DNA from: Chloroflexota bacterium
GTDB lineage: Bacteria > Chloroflexota > Anaerolineae > Aggregatilineales > Aggregatilineaceae
NCBI GenBank assembly: GCA_012729765.1
Contig: JAAYCM010000048.1
Coordinates: 38,725 to 102,724 of the forward strand
Length of the DNA: 64,000 bases
Direction of reading: 5' to 3'
In this document: positions 56,005 to 64,000 of the stretch, in pieces
How the letters are laid out: the number at the start of each line of letters is the position of its first letter
Numbering within the stretch: position 1 is the first letter of the stretch
Position numbers and translations under genes: made by a program
The notes under the pieces: model-generated
Told to the model about the DNA's origin: nothing
Database searches by the model: none
What the model saw: the letters and a program-made list of their open reading frames with translations, nothing else

Positions 56005-57783
56005 ATGCGAAAATGGATTGTCTACAGCCTGGTCGCAGCCGTAACGCTGGTTTCGCTGCTGGGCGCGTGGGCGCTTTCGCCTGCGCCGGAGGCCTCGGCC
56101 AACCCCGGCACGAACTGGAACGCGTCCTACTGGAACAACCGCAGCCTCTCCGGCAGCCCGGTTATCACCCGCGTTGATAACGTGATCGACTTCAACTGGG
56201 CGGGCGGCTCCCCCGATCCGGCCATCCCTGCCGACAATTTCAGCGCGCGCTGGACCAAGACGGTCAATTTCCCCACGTCGGGCCGCTGGCACTTTAAGGC
56301 CGGGGCGGACGACGGTATCCGCGTGTGGATTGACGCCACGCTGCTGATCGACCAGTGGCACGACGCGCCCGGCGGCTTCACCACCTATTCCGTCACGCTC
56401 GACCAGCTTACTGCCGGCAATCACGATCTGCGCGTCGAATACTATGAGGCGGGCAGCTTCGCCGGTGTGCAGTTCCTGTGGTGGCCCGAAGGCGGCCAGC
56501 CCGGCGTCGGTACCGGCCCTGGCGCTCCGGCGACCAGCGGTGGCGCCGCCAGTTGGAGCGCGTTCTACTGGAACAATGCGACGCTCTCCGGCAACCCGAC
56601 TATCACCCGCACCGACGCGCGGATCGACTTCAACTGGGCGGGCGGCTCGCCCGATCCGGCCATTCCCGCCGATAACTTCAGCGCCCGCTGGCTCGCCAAG
56701 ATCAACTTCCCGACGCCTGGCCCCTGGCGCTTCAAAGCCGGAGCCGATGACGGCGTTCGCGTGTGGATCGACCAGACCTTGATCATCGACGAGTGGCACG
56801 GTAGCACGGCAGGTTTCAGCAACTACGAGGTTGATGTGCCGGGGCTGACCGCCGGCGATCATGACATTCGCGTCGAGTATTTTGAGACGACCGGAAATGC
56901 CGGTGTTCAGGTCCAGTGGTGGCAGGGCACGACGCCCGGCGCGGCTCCTGGCGCGACCGCCGCTCCGACTCAGCCGCCCGTCAAGCCGATCTGGGCCGCC
57001 GTCACCGCCGACTCGCTCAACGTGCGGCGCGGCCCTGGTCGCGGCTACGAAGTGATCGCCCAGATCAACTATCCTGACAACTACCTGGTCAAGGGCGCGC
57101 TGGGCGACATGACCTGGATCATGATCGAACTGAAGAACGGCACCTTGGGCTGGGTCCACAACGATTGGGTCTGGCTGTGGAGCGACGAACCGGATTTCGT
57201 CAGCAAGATTCCGCGCGTTGAGGCGGACGTGCTGCCCGGCGAGTCGGGTGTGGTACCGCCCGGTCCGGTCACCGTGCGCGGGCGCACCACCGCGACACTC
57301 AACCTGCGTGATGGTGCGAGCGTCCGGGCCAAAGACATCGGCGGCCTGCCCGAAGGCGCGGTCGTACTGGTCGAGGCCCGCAACCGCAACGGCGCGTGGT
57401 ATCTCGTCACCTACCAGGGCATGCGCGGCTGGGTGAGCGCCCCCTTCGTCATCCTGACCGAGGGCCGGGTGAGCGATCTGGTGGTCAGCACCGAGGTCGT
57501 GCCCGCGCCCCCGCCGGGGCAGGTCTTCGTCCCCGAAGATGAAGCCGGACGCCCGGCGGTCACGGTGCGCGGCGTCACCTATACCGACGTCAAGCTGCGC
57601 GACGCGGCCAGCGTGCGCGGTACCGACCTGGGGACGATCCCGCAGGATACCGAGCTGGTGATCGAAGGCCGCAACACCAACGGCGCGTGGTATCTGGTCA
57701 CGTACAACGGCCAGCAGGGCTGGGTCAGCTCGCCCTTTGTGCGCCTGGTCGAAGGCACCGTGCAGGACTTGCAAATCCGCTAA
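56005..57783 (+). CDS. Secreted protein with two PA14-like and three SH3b repeats
   Basis: 592 residues. A signal peptide (about 1-33, ending ASA) is followed by two near-identical PA14-like modules (about 35-165 and 180-315; each with an SYWNN or FYWNN start, a FNWAGGSPDPAIPADNFSARW core and a WHFKAGADDG-like strand), a Pro-rich linker and three SH3b modules from about 330 on. The second and third carry GAWYLVTY and GWVSxPFV. PA14 binds carbohydrate and SH3b binds peptidoglycan. It is probably a cell-wall or extracellular-matrix adhesin without enzyme. It ends with a strong terminator. Confidence 0.88.
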   Translation: MRKWIVYSLVAAVTLVSLLGAWALSPAPEASANPGTNWNASYWNNRSLSGSPVITRVDNVIDFNWAGGSPDPAIPADNFSARWTKTVNFPTSGRWHFKAGADDGIRVWIDATLLIDQWHDAPGGFTTYSVTLDQLTAGNHDLRVEYYEAGSFAGVQFLWWPEGGQPGVGTGPGAPATSGGAASWSAFYWNNATLSGNPTITRTDARIDFNWAGGSPDPAIPADNFSARWLAKINFPTPGPWRFKAGADDGVRVWIDQTLIIDEWHGSTAGFSNYEVDVPGLTAGDHDIRVEYFETTGNAGVQVQWWQGTTPGAAPGATAAPTQPPVKPIWAAVTADSLNVRRGPGRGYEVIAQINYPDNYLVKGALGDMTWIMIELKNGTLGWVHNDWVWLWSDEPDFVSKIPRVEADVLPGESGVVPPGPVTVRGRTTATLNLRDGASVRAKDIGGLPEGAVVLVEARNRNGAWYLVTYQGMRGWVSAPFVILTEGRVSDLVVSTEVVPAPPPGQVFVPEDEAGRPAVTVRGVTYTDVKLRDAASVRGTDLGTIPQDTELVIEGRNTNGAWYLVTYNGQQGWVSSPFVRLVEGTVQDLQIR

Positions 57784-57812
57784 GCCCGCATCAGAATAGG
57801 TTCGAGTCAGGC

Positions 57813-57853
57813 CACCGCCCCGCGCCGGTTCTGGACGTGGGGCGGTGTTTTTT
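57813..57853 (+). terminator. Intrinsic terminator of the PA14/SH3 gene
   Basis: A perfect 9-base-pair stem, CACCGCCCC / GGGGCGGTG, and TTTTTT. Confidence 0.92.
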
Positions 57854-57872
57854 AACCCGTTTGGGACAGGCG

Positions 57873-58676
57873 ATGGGAATCGACTATATCATTCATTATG
57901 GCTGCGAGCCGAAGCGCGCCCTGACGACCGAGGGCATTCTGGAGCGACTGAAGGGGCGGGATCGCGCGCTGAAAATCATCGAGCTATATCGCCAGCGCGG
58001 CGATGACCGTCCCCCGGCGCGAATGGGCTTCGAGATGGTGCGCCGCCTGCCGGATGGTGCCGAGGAAACGCAGATCGTCGTGGTGCAGGATCTGCTCGAC
58101 GCTGCCGGAGAACTGGAACCCTGGGAGCCGTATTGTGCCGGCTGCCCGGCTAACCGGGCCGGACGCCCTTTCGGCTGCATCGGCACGATCAACTATCCGA
58201 TCTCGGCGCGCGCCGAGCGCTGGCTGCTGGAACAGCTTCCCGACAACGACGAGCCGCTGCCTTATATGCTGCTCCAGAAGGCGCTTCAGGAGATGGGCTA
58301 TACCGGCACGACGGCGGCCTCGCTGCGCCAGCAGACCGGGGTGTTCTTCGAAGGCCCCCATACGCTCGTGCGCGACTTCGGCGGCTTCACCGTCTCCGGC
58401 GATCAGGTCTTCGAGCTGCTATTCCTCTCCGGCCCGATCCGCCCCGCCCACGCCACGCTGCTGCTCCAGTTCTTCGGCGGCATCCCGCGCGATCTGGAAG
58501 CCGACACGATCATGCAGCTTGCCGTGCCCCCCTCGCAGGAGTGGATCGACGAGCATACGCCGCTCCTGGTCGGACCCCGCCCCACCGACGACGAATCGAC
58601 CGTCGCGATCAAGGAGTTCCTGCACGCGCTGCACATCGGCTACCGGCTGGCCGTGCCCGTGCTGCTGGACGTGTGA
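57873..58676 (+). CDS. Protein of unknown function with a CxxCP...C motif
   Basis: 267 residues from the ATG at 57873; the open frame upstream covers the terminator and is not used. It starts IDYIIHYGCEPKRALTTEG and has YCAGCPANRAGRPFGCIG near residues 89-106, a possible metal or [4Fe-4S]-related cysteine set, followed by a helical C-terminal half. No named family recognised. It has no signal peptide. Divergence in spacing to recF (85 bases) suggests separate transcription. Confidence 0.75.
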   Translation: MGIDYIIHYGCEPKRALTTEGILERLKGRDRALKIIELYRQRGDDRPPARMGFEMVRRLPDGAEETQIVVVQDLLDAAGELEPWEPYCAGCPANRAGRPFGCIGTINYPISARAERWLLEQLPDNDEPLPYMLLQKALQEMGYTGTTAASLRQQTGVFFEGPHTLVRDFGGFTVSGDQVFELLFLSGPIRPAHATLLLQFFGGIPRDLEADTIMQLAVPPSQEWIDEHTPLLVGPRPTDDESTVAIKEFLHALHIGYRLAVPVLLDV

Positions 58677-58761
58677 TTCGGGTGGGATTCGCCGCTCAGA
58701 CGGGGTATAATCCGGGTCCGATCCGGCTGCACCGCCGCCTATTTCTCACGATGTTTCTCTC

Positions 58762-59982
58762 ATGCATCTCGAACACCTGTCGCTGCACAACTTTCGCAAC
58801 TACGCCCGGCTGGAGATGTCGATGCCGACCGGCCCGATTCTGCTGCATGGGGCCAACGCGCAGGGCAAAACCAGCCTGCTCGAAGCGATCTACTACCTGG
58901 CGACAGCCCGCTCCCCCTACACCACGTCCGACCGGCAGTTGATCAACTGGAACGCCGAACAGGACATTCTGCCCTTCACCAAAATCGGGGCCGAAGTGTT
59001 GAGTGATCGCCACATCCTGAACCGGGTCGAGATCACGATCGCGCCCGACTCGAATACGCTCAACGGCGAGCGCTTCCGCAAGGAGATACGCATCAACGGC
59101 GTGTCGCGCCGCATGATGGACCTGATCGGGCAGATCAACGTTGTGATGTTCCTGCCGCAGGATCTCATTCTGGTCGAAGGCCCGCCCGCCGAGCGGCGGC
59201 GCTATATGAATGTCACCCTCTGCCAGACCGACTCCGACTACTGCCAGGCGCTCGTCACCTTCGAGAAGATGCTGGTCCAGCGCAACGCCCTGCTCAAGCG
59301 CATCGCGGATGGCGAAGCCCGCCCCGGCGAGCTGGATTACTGGGACGAACAGCTTACCACGTCCGGCGCGGTCCTGATCGCGGGCCGCCAGCGTTTGCTG
59401 CGCGAGCTTGAGGTCAAAGCGCGCCAGGTGCACCGCGATCTCTCCGGCGGCGAAGAAGACCTGGAACTGCAATACCAGCCCGGCTTTCTGCCCACCGCCG
59501 AAAACAGCGGACAGCTTTCATTCAACGTCCTGGGGCTGGACCTCAACCGCCAGCTTGATCCCAAGACGATCGCGGCCCAGTTCCGCGAGCGGCTGGGCGA
59601 GACGCAGGGCGAGGAGATCGCGCGCGGCATGACGCTGATTGGCCCCCAGCGCGACGAGCTGCGCCTGATGGTCAACGGGCACGACCTGGGACTGTACGGC
59701 TCGCGCGGGCAGGCGCGCACAGCGGTTATGGCGCTCAAGCTGGCCGAGCTGGAATGGATGCGTCTGGCGATTGGGGAATGGCCGATCCTGCTGCTGGACG
59801 AGGTGATCGCCGAACTGGACGCGCACCGCCGCGCTTACCTGCTCAACCGGATTCAGGGCGCGTCGCAGGTGCTGCTGACTACCACTGAGCCGGAAATTTT
59901 CACCCCCGACTTCCTCGACAGAGCGGCCCGCTGGCACATCCACCAGGGCCAGATCATCACTATCGACGGCGCGACCGGGTAA
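58762..59982 (+). CDS. recF: DNA replication and repair protein RecF
   Basis: 406 residues. SMC-like ATPase with Walker A GANAQGKTSLLEAIYYL, the signature region and Walker B PILLLDEVIAELDAHRR. Binds ssDNA-dsDNA junctions and loads RecA. Slightly longer than usual (about 360), due to the middle part. A TATAAT box at 58706-58711 lies about 50 bases before the ATG. It is not next to dnaA/dnaN here. The small end-to-end gap and convergent rsmG close the unit. Confidence 0.96.
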   Translation: MHLEHLSLHNFRNYARLEMSMPTGPILLHGANAQGKTSLLEAIYYLATARSPYTTSDRQLINWNAEQDILPFTKIGAEVLSDRHILNRVEITIAPDSNTLNGERFRKEIRINGVSRRMMDLIGQINVVMFLPQDLILVEGPPAERRRYMNVTLCQTDSDYCQALVTFEKMLVQRNALLKRIADGEARPGELDYWDEQLTTSGAVLIAGRQRLLRELEVKARQVHRDLSGGEEDLELQYQPGFLPTAENSGQLSFNVLGLDLNRQLDPKTIAAQFRERLGETQGEEIARGMTLIGPQRDELRLMVNGHDLGLYGSRGQARTAVMALKLAELEWMRLAIGEWPILLLDEVIAELDAHRRAYLLNRIQGASQVLLTTTEPEIFTPDFLDRAARWHIHQGQIITIDGATG

Positions 59983-59987
59983 ACAGC

Positions 59988-60704
59988 TTAGAGCGGGCGT
60001 TTGGCCGGAATACCGGGGCGGCGCGGGTACGGCTCCGGCGTGGCGGCGACTTTCTGGATCACGACGAGATAATGGGTATCGGGCACCTGGGGCAGCTCGA
60101 CCGGGATGATCTTCTCGACGTGCCCGCCCAGGATCCGCAGCGCGTTCTCGGCCTGCTGTGCTTCGACGACCGCCGTCTCGCCCTTCATGGCAATACAGCG
60201 TCCCCCCACCCGGCACAACGGCAGCAGATATTCTGCCAAAACCGGCATCTGCGCCACCGCGCGCGCCAGCACCAGATCGAACTTCTCACGCGTGGCAGCG
60301 TCCTGACCTGCTTCTTCGGCACGGGCAGTCAGAATCCGCACGTTGTTCAGCTTGAGCCGGCTTACGATATGCTCCAGAAAGGCAGTCTTTTTGGCCGTCG
60401 CTTCGAGCAGGGTCAGCTCGATGAACGGGCACAGCAGCCGCAGCGGCAGGCCGGGGAAGCCCGCCCCGGTCCCCACGTCGATCACGCGCAGGCCGGGCGT
60501 GAGCGGGACCGCCAGCAGCACCGACAGCGAATCGAGGAAATGCCGCATCTCGACGTCTTCCGGCGCAGTGATCGCCGTGAGGTTGGTATGCTCGTTCCAG
60601 GCCAGCAGCTCGTCGGCATAGATGCTGAAGGCGCGCTGCATCTCTGGCGTTAGCTCCGTGTTCAACAGCTCGCGGCTGGCTCGAACCAGTTGGTCAACGT
60701 TCAT
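59988..60704 (-). CDS. rsmG: 16S rRNA (guanine527-N7)-methyltransferase
   Basis: 238 residues. The SAM-binding VIDVGTGAGFPGLPL and the MRHFLDSLS segment identify RsmG (GidB). It methylates G527 of 16S rRNA. The start is the ATG at 60704, giving the family length; the frame is open further and a TATAAT box lies near 60842, so an extended N-terminus of 46 residues is possible but unlikely. Convergent with recF. Confidence 0.95.
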   Translation of the reverse strand: MNVDQLVRASRELLNTELTPEMQRAFSIYADELLAWNEHTNLTAITAPEDVEMRHFLDSLSVLLAVPLTPGLRVIDVGTGAGFPGLPLRLLCPFIELTLLEATAKKTAFLEHIVSRLKLNNVRILTARAEEAGQDAATREKFDLVLARAVAQMPVLAEYLLPLCRVGGRCIAMKGETAVVEAQQAENALRILGGHVEKIIPVELPQVPDTHYLVVIQKVAATPEPYPRRPGIPAKRPL

Positions 60705-60939
60705 GCGGGCTTCATCGCTTCTCCGGCGGGCCGGTGGCGCTTCGGACAGTCGCCTGACTACAGCTTGCAACCCGGCGCCGGCACAGCCGCGCAGCACGAG
60801 GTCCGGGCCTGATCGGGCATAAATTCGCCCGATGCCCCGCAATTATAGCAGAGAATTCGCCCGTTCTCCCCTGCCGGCGCTCGTTTGGCAGGCACGATCA
60901 TTGGCGCTAACATCCGTTCACGGTTCAGGAGAGATGCAC

Positions 60940-61179
60940 ATGAAGTATGCAGGCAAAATTACACGTGTCCAGCACAGAGGCGATGGCGTGACCCTGATTG
61001 TGGAGACAGAAATCGGGCTGCGCGGCGTGGAGCTTGACACCGACCTGTGGAGCGAGATCATGGCCGATACCGGCATCGCCCGCGCCGAGGCCCTGGTCGG
61101 CTGGGCGGTCGAGTACGACCCGGACAGCGGCGATCTGGAGCTGATCACGCCCGACGAAGACGATACAGAGCCGATCTAG
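60940..61179 (+). CDS. Small acidic protein of unknown function
   Basis: 79 residues (81 if the ATG at 60934 is used). A KYAGKITRVQHRGDGVTLIV beta-strand start, a central helix and a very acidic tail (PDEDDTEPI). It looks like a compact beta-alpha domain, perhaps OB- or PRC-like, but no named family is recognised. AGGAGA precedes at good distance. It is separated from PBP by 112 bases. Confidence 0.65.
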   Translation: MKYAGKITRVQHRGDGVTLIVETEIGLRGVELDTDLWSEIMADTGIARAEALVGWAVEYDPDSGDLELITPDEDDTEPI

Positions 61180-61291
61180 CGCGCCAGCCGGGCGTTGATC
61201 AAGCGTGGGGAACCGGGCCGGTCCGGTGGGCGGAGTCCGGTTTAGAATAAGAGCACACGGGTTCCTTTCGCGTCTCGAAGCAGGGTGTGTG

Positions 61292-63817
61292 ATGTCTCGA
61301 CTATGGCGAATCTGGCGGCAGCGCCGCCGCTGGCAGCAGGTCGCGCTGATTGGGCTGCTGGTCTGCATCATCATATTCGGATTCCTGTATGCTTGGCTGC
61401 TGGCCGGGCTGCCCTCGATTGACCGGATCGAGGCCGGGATGGCCCTGCCGAGCACGCGTATCTACGACCGCCAGGGCCGCCTGCTCTACCAGATCGCCGA
61501 CCCCGACACGGGGATCAACCAGGTCGTGCCGCTCGACGCCCTGCCCGACTGCATCATCGAAGCGACTATCGCCACCGAGGACGCGAACTTCTACCGTCAC
61601 CCCGGCATCGACATCGAGGGTGTGACGCGCGCCCTGTGGATCAACGTCAAGGGCGGCGAGGTGGTCGCGGGCGGCAGCACAATCACGCAGCAGGTCGCGC
61701 GCAATCTGCTGCTCGATCCCAGCCAACGCGCCGAACGCACTCTGCGCCGCAAGCTGCGCGAGGGGCTGCTGGCGCTCCAGCTCAACCAGCGCTACTCGCG
61801 TGATGAGATTCTCGCTTTCTACCTCAACCAGACCTACTACGGCAACCTGTCCTACGGCATCGAAGCCGCCGCACATGCCTACTTCGGCAAGAGTGCGACC
61901 GATCTCACCCTGGCCGAATGCGCGCTGCTGGCCGGTCTGCCCCAGGCCCCCGGTCGCTACGATCCGCTGAGCGATCCCGAAACGGCCAAAGACCGCCAGC
62001 GGATCGTGCTCGATCTGATGGTCCGGCACGGCTATCTCGCTCAGGCCGAGGCGGATCAGGCGTATGAACAGGAACTACAGTTCGCGGCGTCACCCTTCCC
62101 CATCGACGCGCCGCACTTCGTCACCGCCGTCTGGACGCAGCTTGAGCGCAATTTTGGCGAGGAGTTGTATGCCGGTGGGCTGGAAGTGATCACCACGCTC
62201 GATCTGGATTGGCAGAACGCCGCCCAGGCTGCCGCGCAGCGCCACCTGGCATGGCTCAACGAGCCGATGGCCGGTGAGCCGGCCCACAACGCCCGCAACG
62301 CGGCGCTGGTCGCCATCGATCCGCACACCGGGCAGATTCTCGCCATGCTCGGCAGCCCTGACTATTTCAATGAGAGCATCGACGGCGCGGTCAACGCGGC
62401 ACTGGCCCCGCGCCAGCCCGGCTCGGCGCTCAAGCCGTTCACCTACGCCGCCGCCTTCGATCCCACGCGCGAGGACCCCTGGACGCCCGCAACGATGGTG
62501 CTCGACATTGGCACACCGTTTGTCACGCGCCGGTTGGAAAGCTACACCCCGGCCAACTATGGGCTGGTCGAACACGGCCCGGTCCTGGTGCGCGAGGCGC
62601 TGGCCTCGTCCTACAATATCCCGGCAGTGGTCGCGCTCGATCATATCGGGCTGGACGCGCTGGTCCGGCTGGTGACGCGGCTCGGCATCAGCACCCTGAC
62701 CGATACCAGCCGCTTCGACCTCTCGCTCACGCTCGGCGGCGGCGAAGTGCGCCTGTTGGAATTGACCGCCGCCTATGGGGCACTCGCCAACGGCGGCTAC
62801 CACGTCGAACCGGCGTATATCCTCGAAGTGCGCGATCGTGACGGGAATACGCTCTATGAATGGACGCCACGGCGCGACACCAGCCCGGTGCTCGATCCGC
62901 GCGTCGCCTATCTGATCACCGACATTCTGAGCGACAACGCCGCGCGCATCCCGTCCTTTGGCCCGGCCAGCGCGCTGAATATCGGGCGGCCTGCTGCCGC
63001 CAAGACCGGCACCACCACCGACTTCCGCGATAACTGGACGGTCGGCTACACACCTAATCTGGTCGTAGGCGTGTGGGTCGGCAACGCGGACAATACGCGG
63101 ATGGTCAATGTCACCGGCGTGAGCGGGGCCGGCCCGATCTGGCACGAGTTCATGCGGCGCGTGCTGCTCGGCCAGCCGGAGCTGGAATTTGCCGTTCCCG
63201 ATGGGCTGGTGCGGGCCGAAGTGTGCGCCACGTCGGGTCTGCTGCCCACCGAAGACTGCCCCAAAACGCGCGGAGAGTGGTTCATCGAAGGCACGGTGCC
63301 GACCGAAGAGGATAATTTTTACCAGCGCTTTACACTCGACCGCCGCACCGGCCTGTTGGCCGACGACTCGACGCCACTCGAAGATCGCGAGGATCGCGTC
63401 TACCTGATCCTGCCGCCCGAAGCGCGCGAGTGGGGCGCACGCCAGGGCATCCCCCAGCCGCCGGTCGGGGCACGCCTGGTCGGGGGTGAAACGGTGCCTG
63501 CCCGCCTGCTCTCACCCGATCCGTACACCATCTTCCGCCTGACGCCACTGCTGCCCGACGATCAGCAGCGCATCCATCTGACGCTCACCACGCCGACCCA
63601 TACGCAGCGCGTCGAGTATTACCTGGATGGCGCACCGCTCGCCACGACCGATACCGCCCCCTTCGATCACTGGTGGACGCTTCAGCCGGGCGAGCACGAA
63701 GTCTATGCCGTCGTGCACCTGGACGATGGCAACATCCTCACCACCAACTCGATCCCCTTCCGCGTCGGGGTGTGGGTCCCGCCGGACGAGCGCCCGGTTT
63801 CCGGCCCGGCGGAGTAG
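61292..63817 (+). CDS. Class A penicillin-binding protein (PBP1C-like)
   Basis: 841 residues from the ATG at 61292. One N-terminal membrane helix (about 15-37), a GT51 transglycosylase (EDANFYRHPGIDIEGV, GGSTITQQVARNLLL, EILAFYLNQTYYG) and a transpeptidase with SxxK in GSALKPFT, SxN in SSYNIPA and KTGT in AAKTGTTTDF. The C-terminal domain after residue 700 is PBP1C-type (BiPBP_C). It polymerises and cross-links peptidoglycan. The longer frame lacks support. RBS weak. Followed by a GC-rich hairpin. Confidence 0.95.
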   Translation: MSRLWRIWRQRRRWQQVALIGLLVCIIIFGFLYAWLLAGLPSIDRIEAGMALPSTRIYDRQGRLLYQIADPDTGINQVVPLDALPDCIIEATIATEDANFYRHPGIDIEGVTRALWINVKGGEVVAGGSTITQQVARNLLLDPSQRAERTLRRKLREGLLALQLNQRYSRDEILAFYLNQTYYGNLSYGIEAAAHAYFGKSATDLTLAECALLAGLPQAPGRYDPLSDPETAKDRQRIVLDLMVRHGYLAQAEADQAYEQELQFAASPFPIDAPHFVTAVWTQLERNFGEELYAGGLEVITTLDLDWQNAAQAAAQRHLAWLNEPMAGEPAHNARNAALVAIDPHTGQILAMLGSPDYFNESIDGAVNAALAPRQPGSALKPFTYAAAFDPTREDPWTPATMVLDIGTPFVTRRLESYTPANYGLVEHGPVLVREALASSYNIPAVVALDHIGLDALVRLVTRLGISTLTDTSRFDLSLTLGGGEVRLLELTAAYGALANGGYHVEPAYILEVRDRDGNTLYEWTPRRDTSPVLDPRVAYLITDILSDNAARIPSFGPASALNIGRPAAAKTGTTTDFRDNWTVGYTPNLVVGVWVGNADNTRMVNVTGVSGAGPIWHEFMRRVLLGQPELEFAVPDGLVRAEVCATSGLLPTEDCPKTRGEWFIEGTVPTEEDNFYQRFTLDRRTGLLADDSTPLEDREDRVYLILPPEAREWGARQGIPQPPVGARLVGGETVPARLLSPDPYTIFRLTPLLPDDQQRIHLTLTTPTHTQRVEYYLDGAPLATTDTAPFDHWWTLQPGEHEVYAVVHLDDGNILTTNSIPFRVGVWVPPDERPVSGPAE

Positions 63818-63910
63818 CGCTAGCGGCCCATTTTCCTCTCAGGCTCAAGCCGTCATGACGCAGTAACAAGGATGGTAGTGGCGAACAATTGACTGATAGC
63901 AGCCGTTCAA

Positions 63911-63978
63911 CTGCCCCCCATCCCCCGGCCCCTTCCCCCACGCTGGCGCGGAGGGAAGGGGGGAATGGGAGCGTTTTT
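63911..63978 (+). repeat. GC-rich inverted repeat, possible terminator of the PBP gene
   Basis: C-rich tract (CTGCCCCCCATCCCCC..CCCTTCCCCC) faces a G-rich tract (GGGAAGGGGGGAATGGGAG) around a short loop at about 63941-63953, followed by CGTTTTT. It resembles dispersed palindromes in related genomes and may also end transcription. Confidence 0.5.
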
Positions 63979-64000
63979 CAAGTCCTTCCCACCTTGTGGG

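Noticed and set aside
56100..56900. Nucleotide-level repeats that could suggest a mobile repeat
   Set aside because: They are the two PA14 modules of a single gene, in the same frame; ordinary domain duplication.
57805..57825. A GGTTCGAGTC string resembling a tRNA T-arm
   Set aside because: No matching anticodon, D-arm or acceptor stem; it sits in front of a terminator.

Overview
The window is GC-rich (roughly two thirds G+C) and densely coded. It reads as a chromosomal segment of a Chloroflexota bacterium, probably Anaerolineae-like. That placement is an inference from several things: many ECF sigma factors and BTAD/GAF-kinase regulators, 2-oxoacid:ferredoxin oxidoreductase next to SucCD, polyprenyl-linked glycosyltransferases, ATG/GTG/TTG starts, and sigma70-like promoters of the TTGnnn-N16/17-TATAAT type. 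No rRNA, tRNA, insertion sequence, prophage or CRISPR array was found. The left edge cuts a protein kinase gene.

Layout. 1-6.8 kb: an atypical Ser/Thr kinase (cut), a large BTAD/AAA activator, an M20 peptidase and a degenerate response regulator. 6.8-9.6 kb: rpsT, trmD, hutI and a two-helix membrane peptide. 9.6-16.5 kb: an ECF sigma factor with a beta-propeller anti-sigma factor, a ComEA-like competence protein, deoC, a second ECF sigma factor with a small partner, and an FHA protein facing a roadblock protein. 16.6-20.5 kb: hutU, an aldo/keto reductase, lspA and a TraR/DksA-type zinc protein. 20.7-26.9 kb (minus strand): a transcription unit that begins with a canonical T-box riboswitch and continues through a GNAT acetyltransferase, a TPR membrane protein, two paralogous small membrane proteins and ileS. 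The IleS carries the swapped GxHH signature motif linked to mupirocin hyper-resistance. 27-29 kb: sucCD. 29-33.4 kb: a soluble histidine kinase, fabH, a third ECF sigma factor with a small membrane protein, and a DUF2344 gene. 33.4-37.8 kb: korAB, a GntR/FCD regulator with a perfect palindromic operator, and a TatA/B-like gene. 37.8-42.7 kb: an EamA transporter and a FecBCD-type ABC importer behind a PadR repressor with its own palindrome. 42.7-48 kb: a GT39/GT2 pair, a GNAT-GNAT-methyltransferase cassette and an isochorismatase-fold hydrolase. 48-55.9 kb: a hybrid GAF/PAS histidine kinase, a CBS protein and a cell-surface glycan cluster. 56-64 kb: a secreted PA14/SH3 protein, a Cys-containing unknown, recF, rsmG, a small acidic protein and a class A penicillin-binding protein.

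Working together: KorAB and SucCD cover the 2-oxoglutarate to succinate steps. HutU and HutI are two consecutive steps of histidine breakdown but sit 7 kb apart, without hutH nearby. The GT4/WecG/GT2/GT39 genes, PBP and secreted SH3 protein point to envelope polysaccharide and peptidoglycan work. The most interesting signals are the T-box ahead of a non-synthetase gene (specifier read here as GCC, alanine, with moderate certainty), the GxHH IleRS, two clean palindromic operators with overlapping promoters, and a substrate-binding protein that seems to join two unrelated periplasmic-binding folds.
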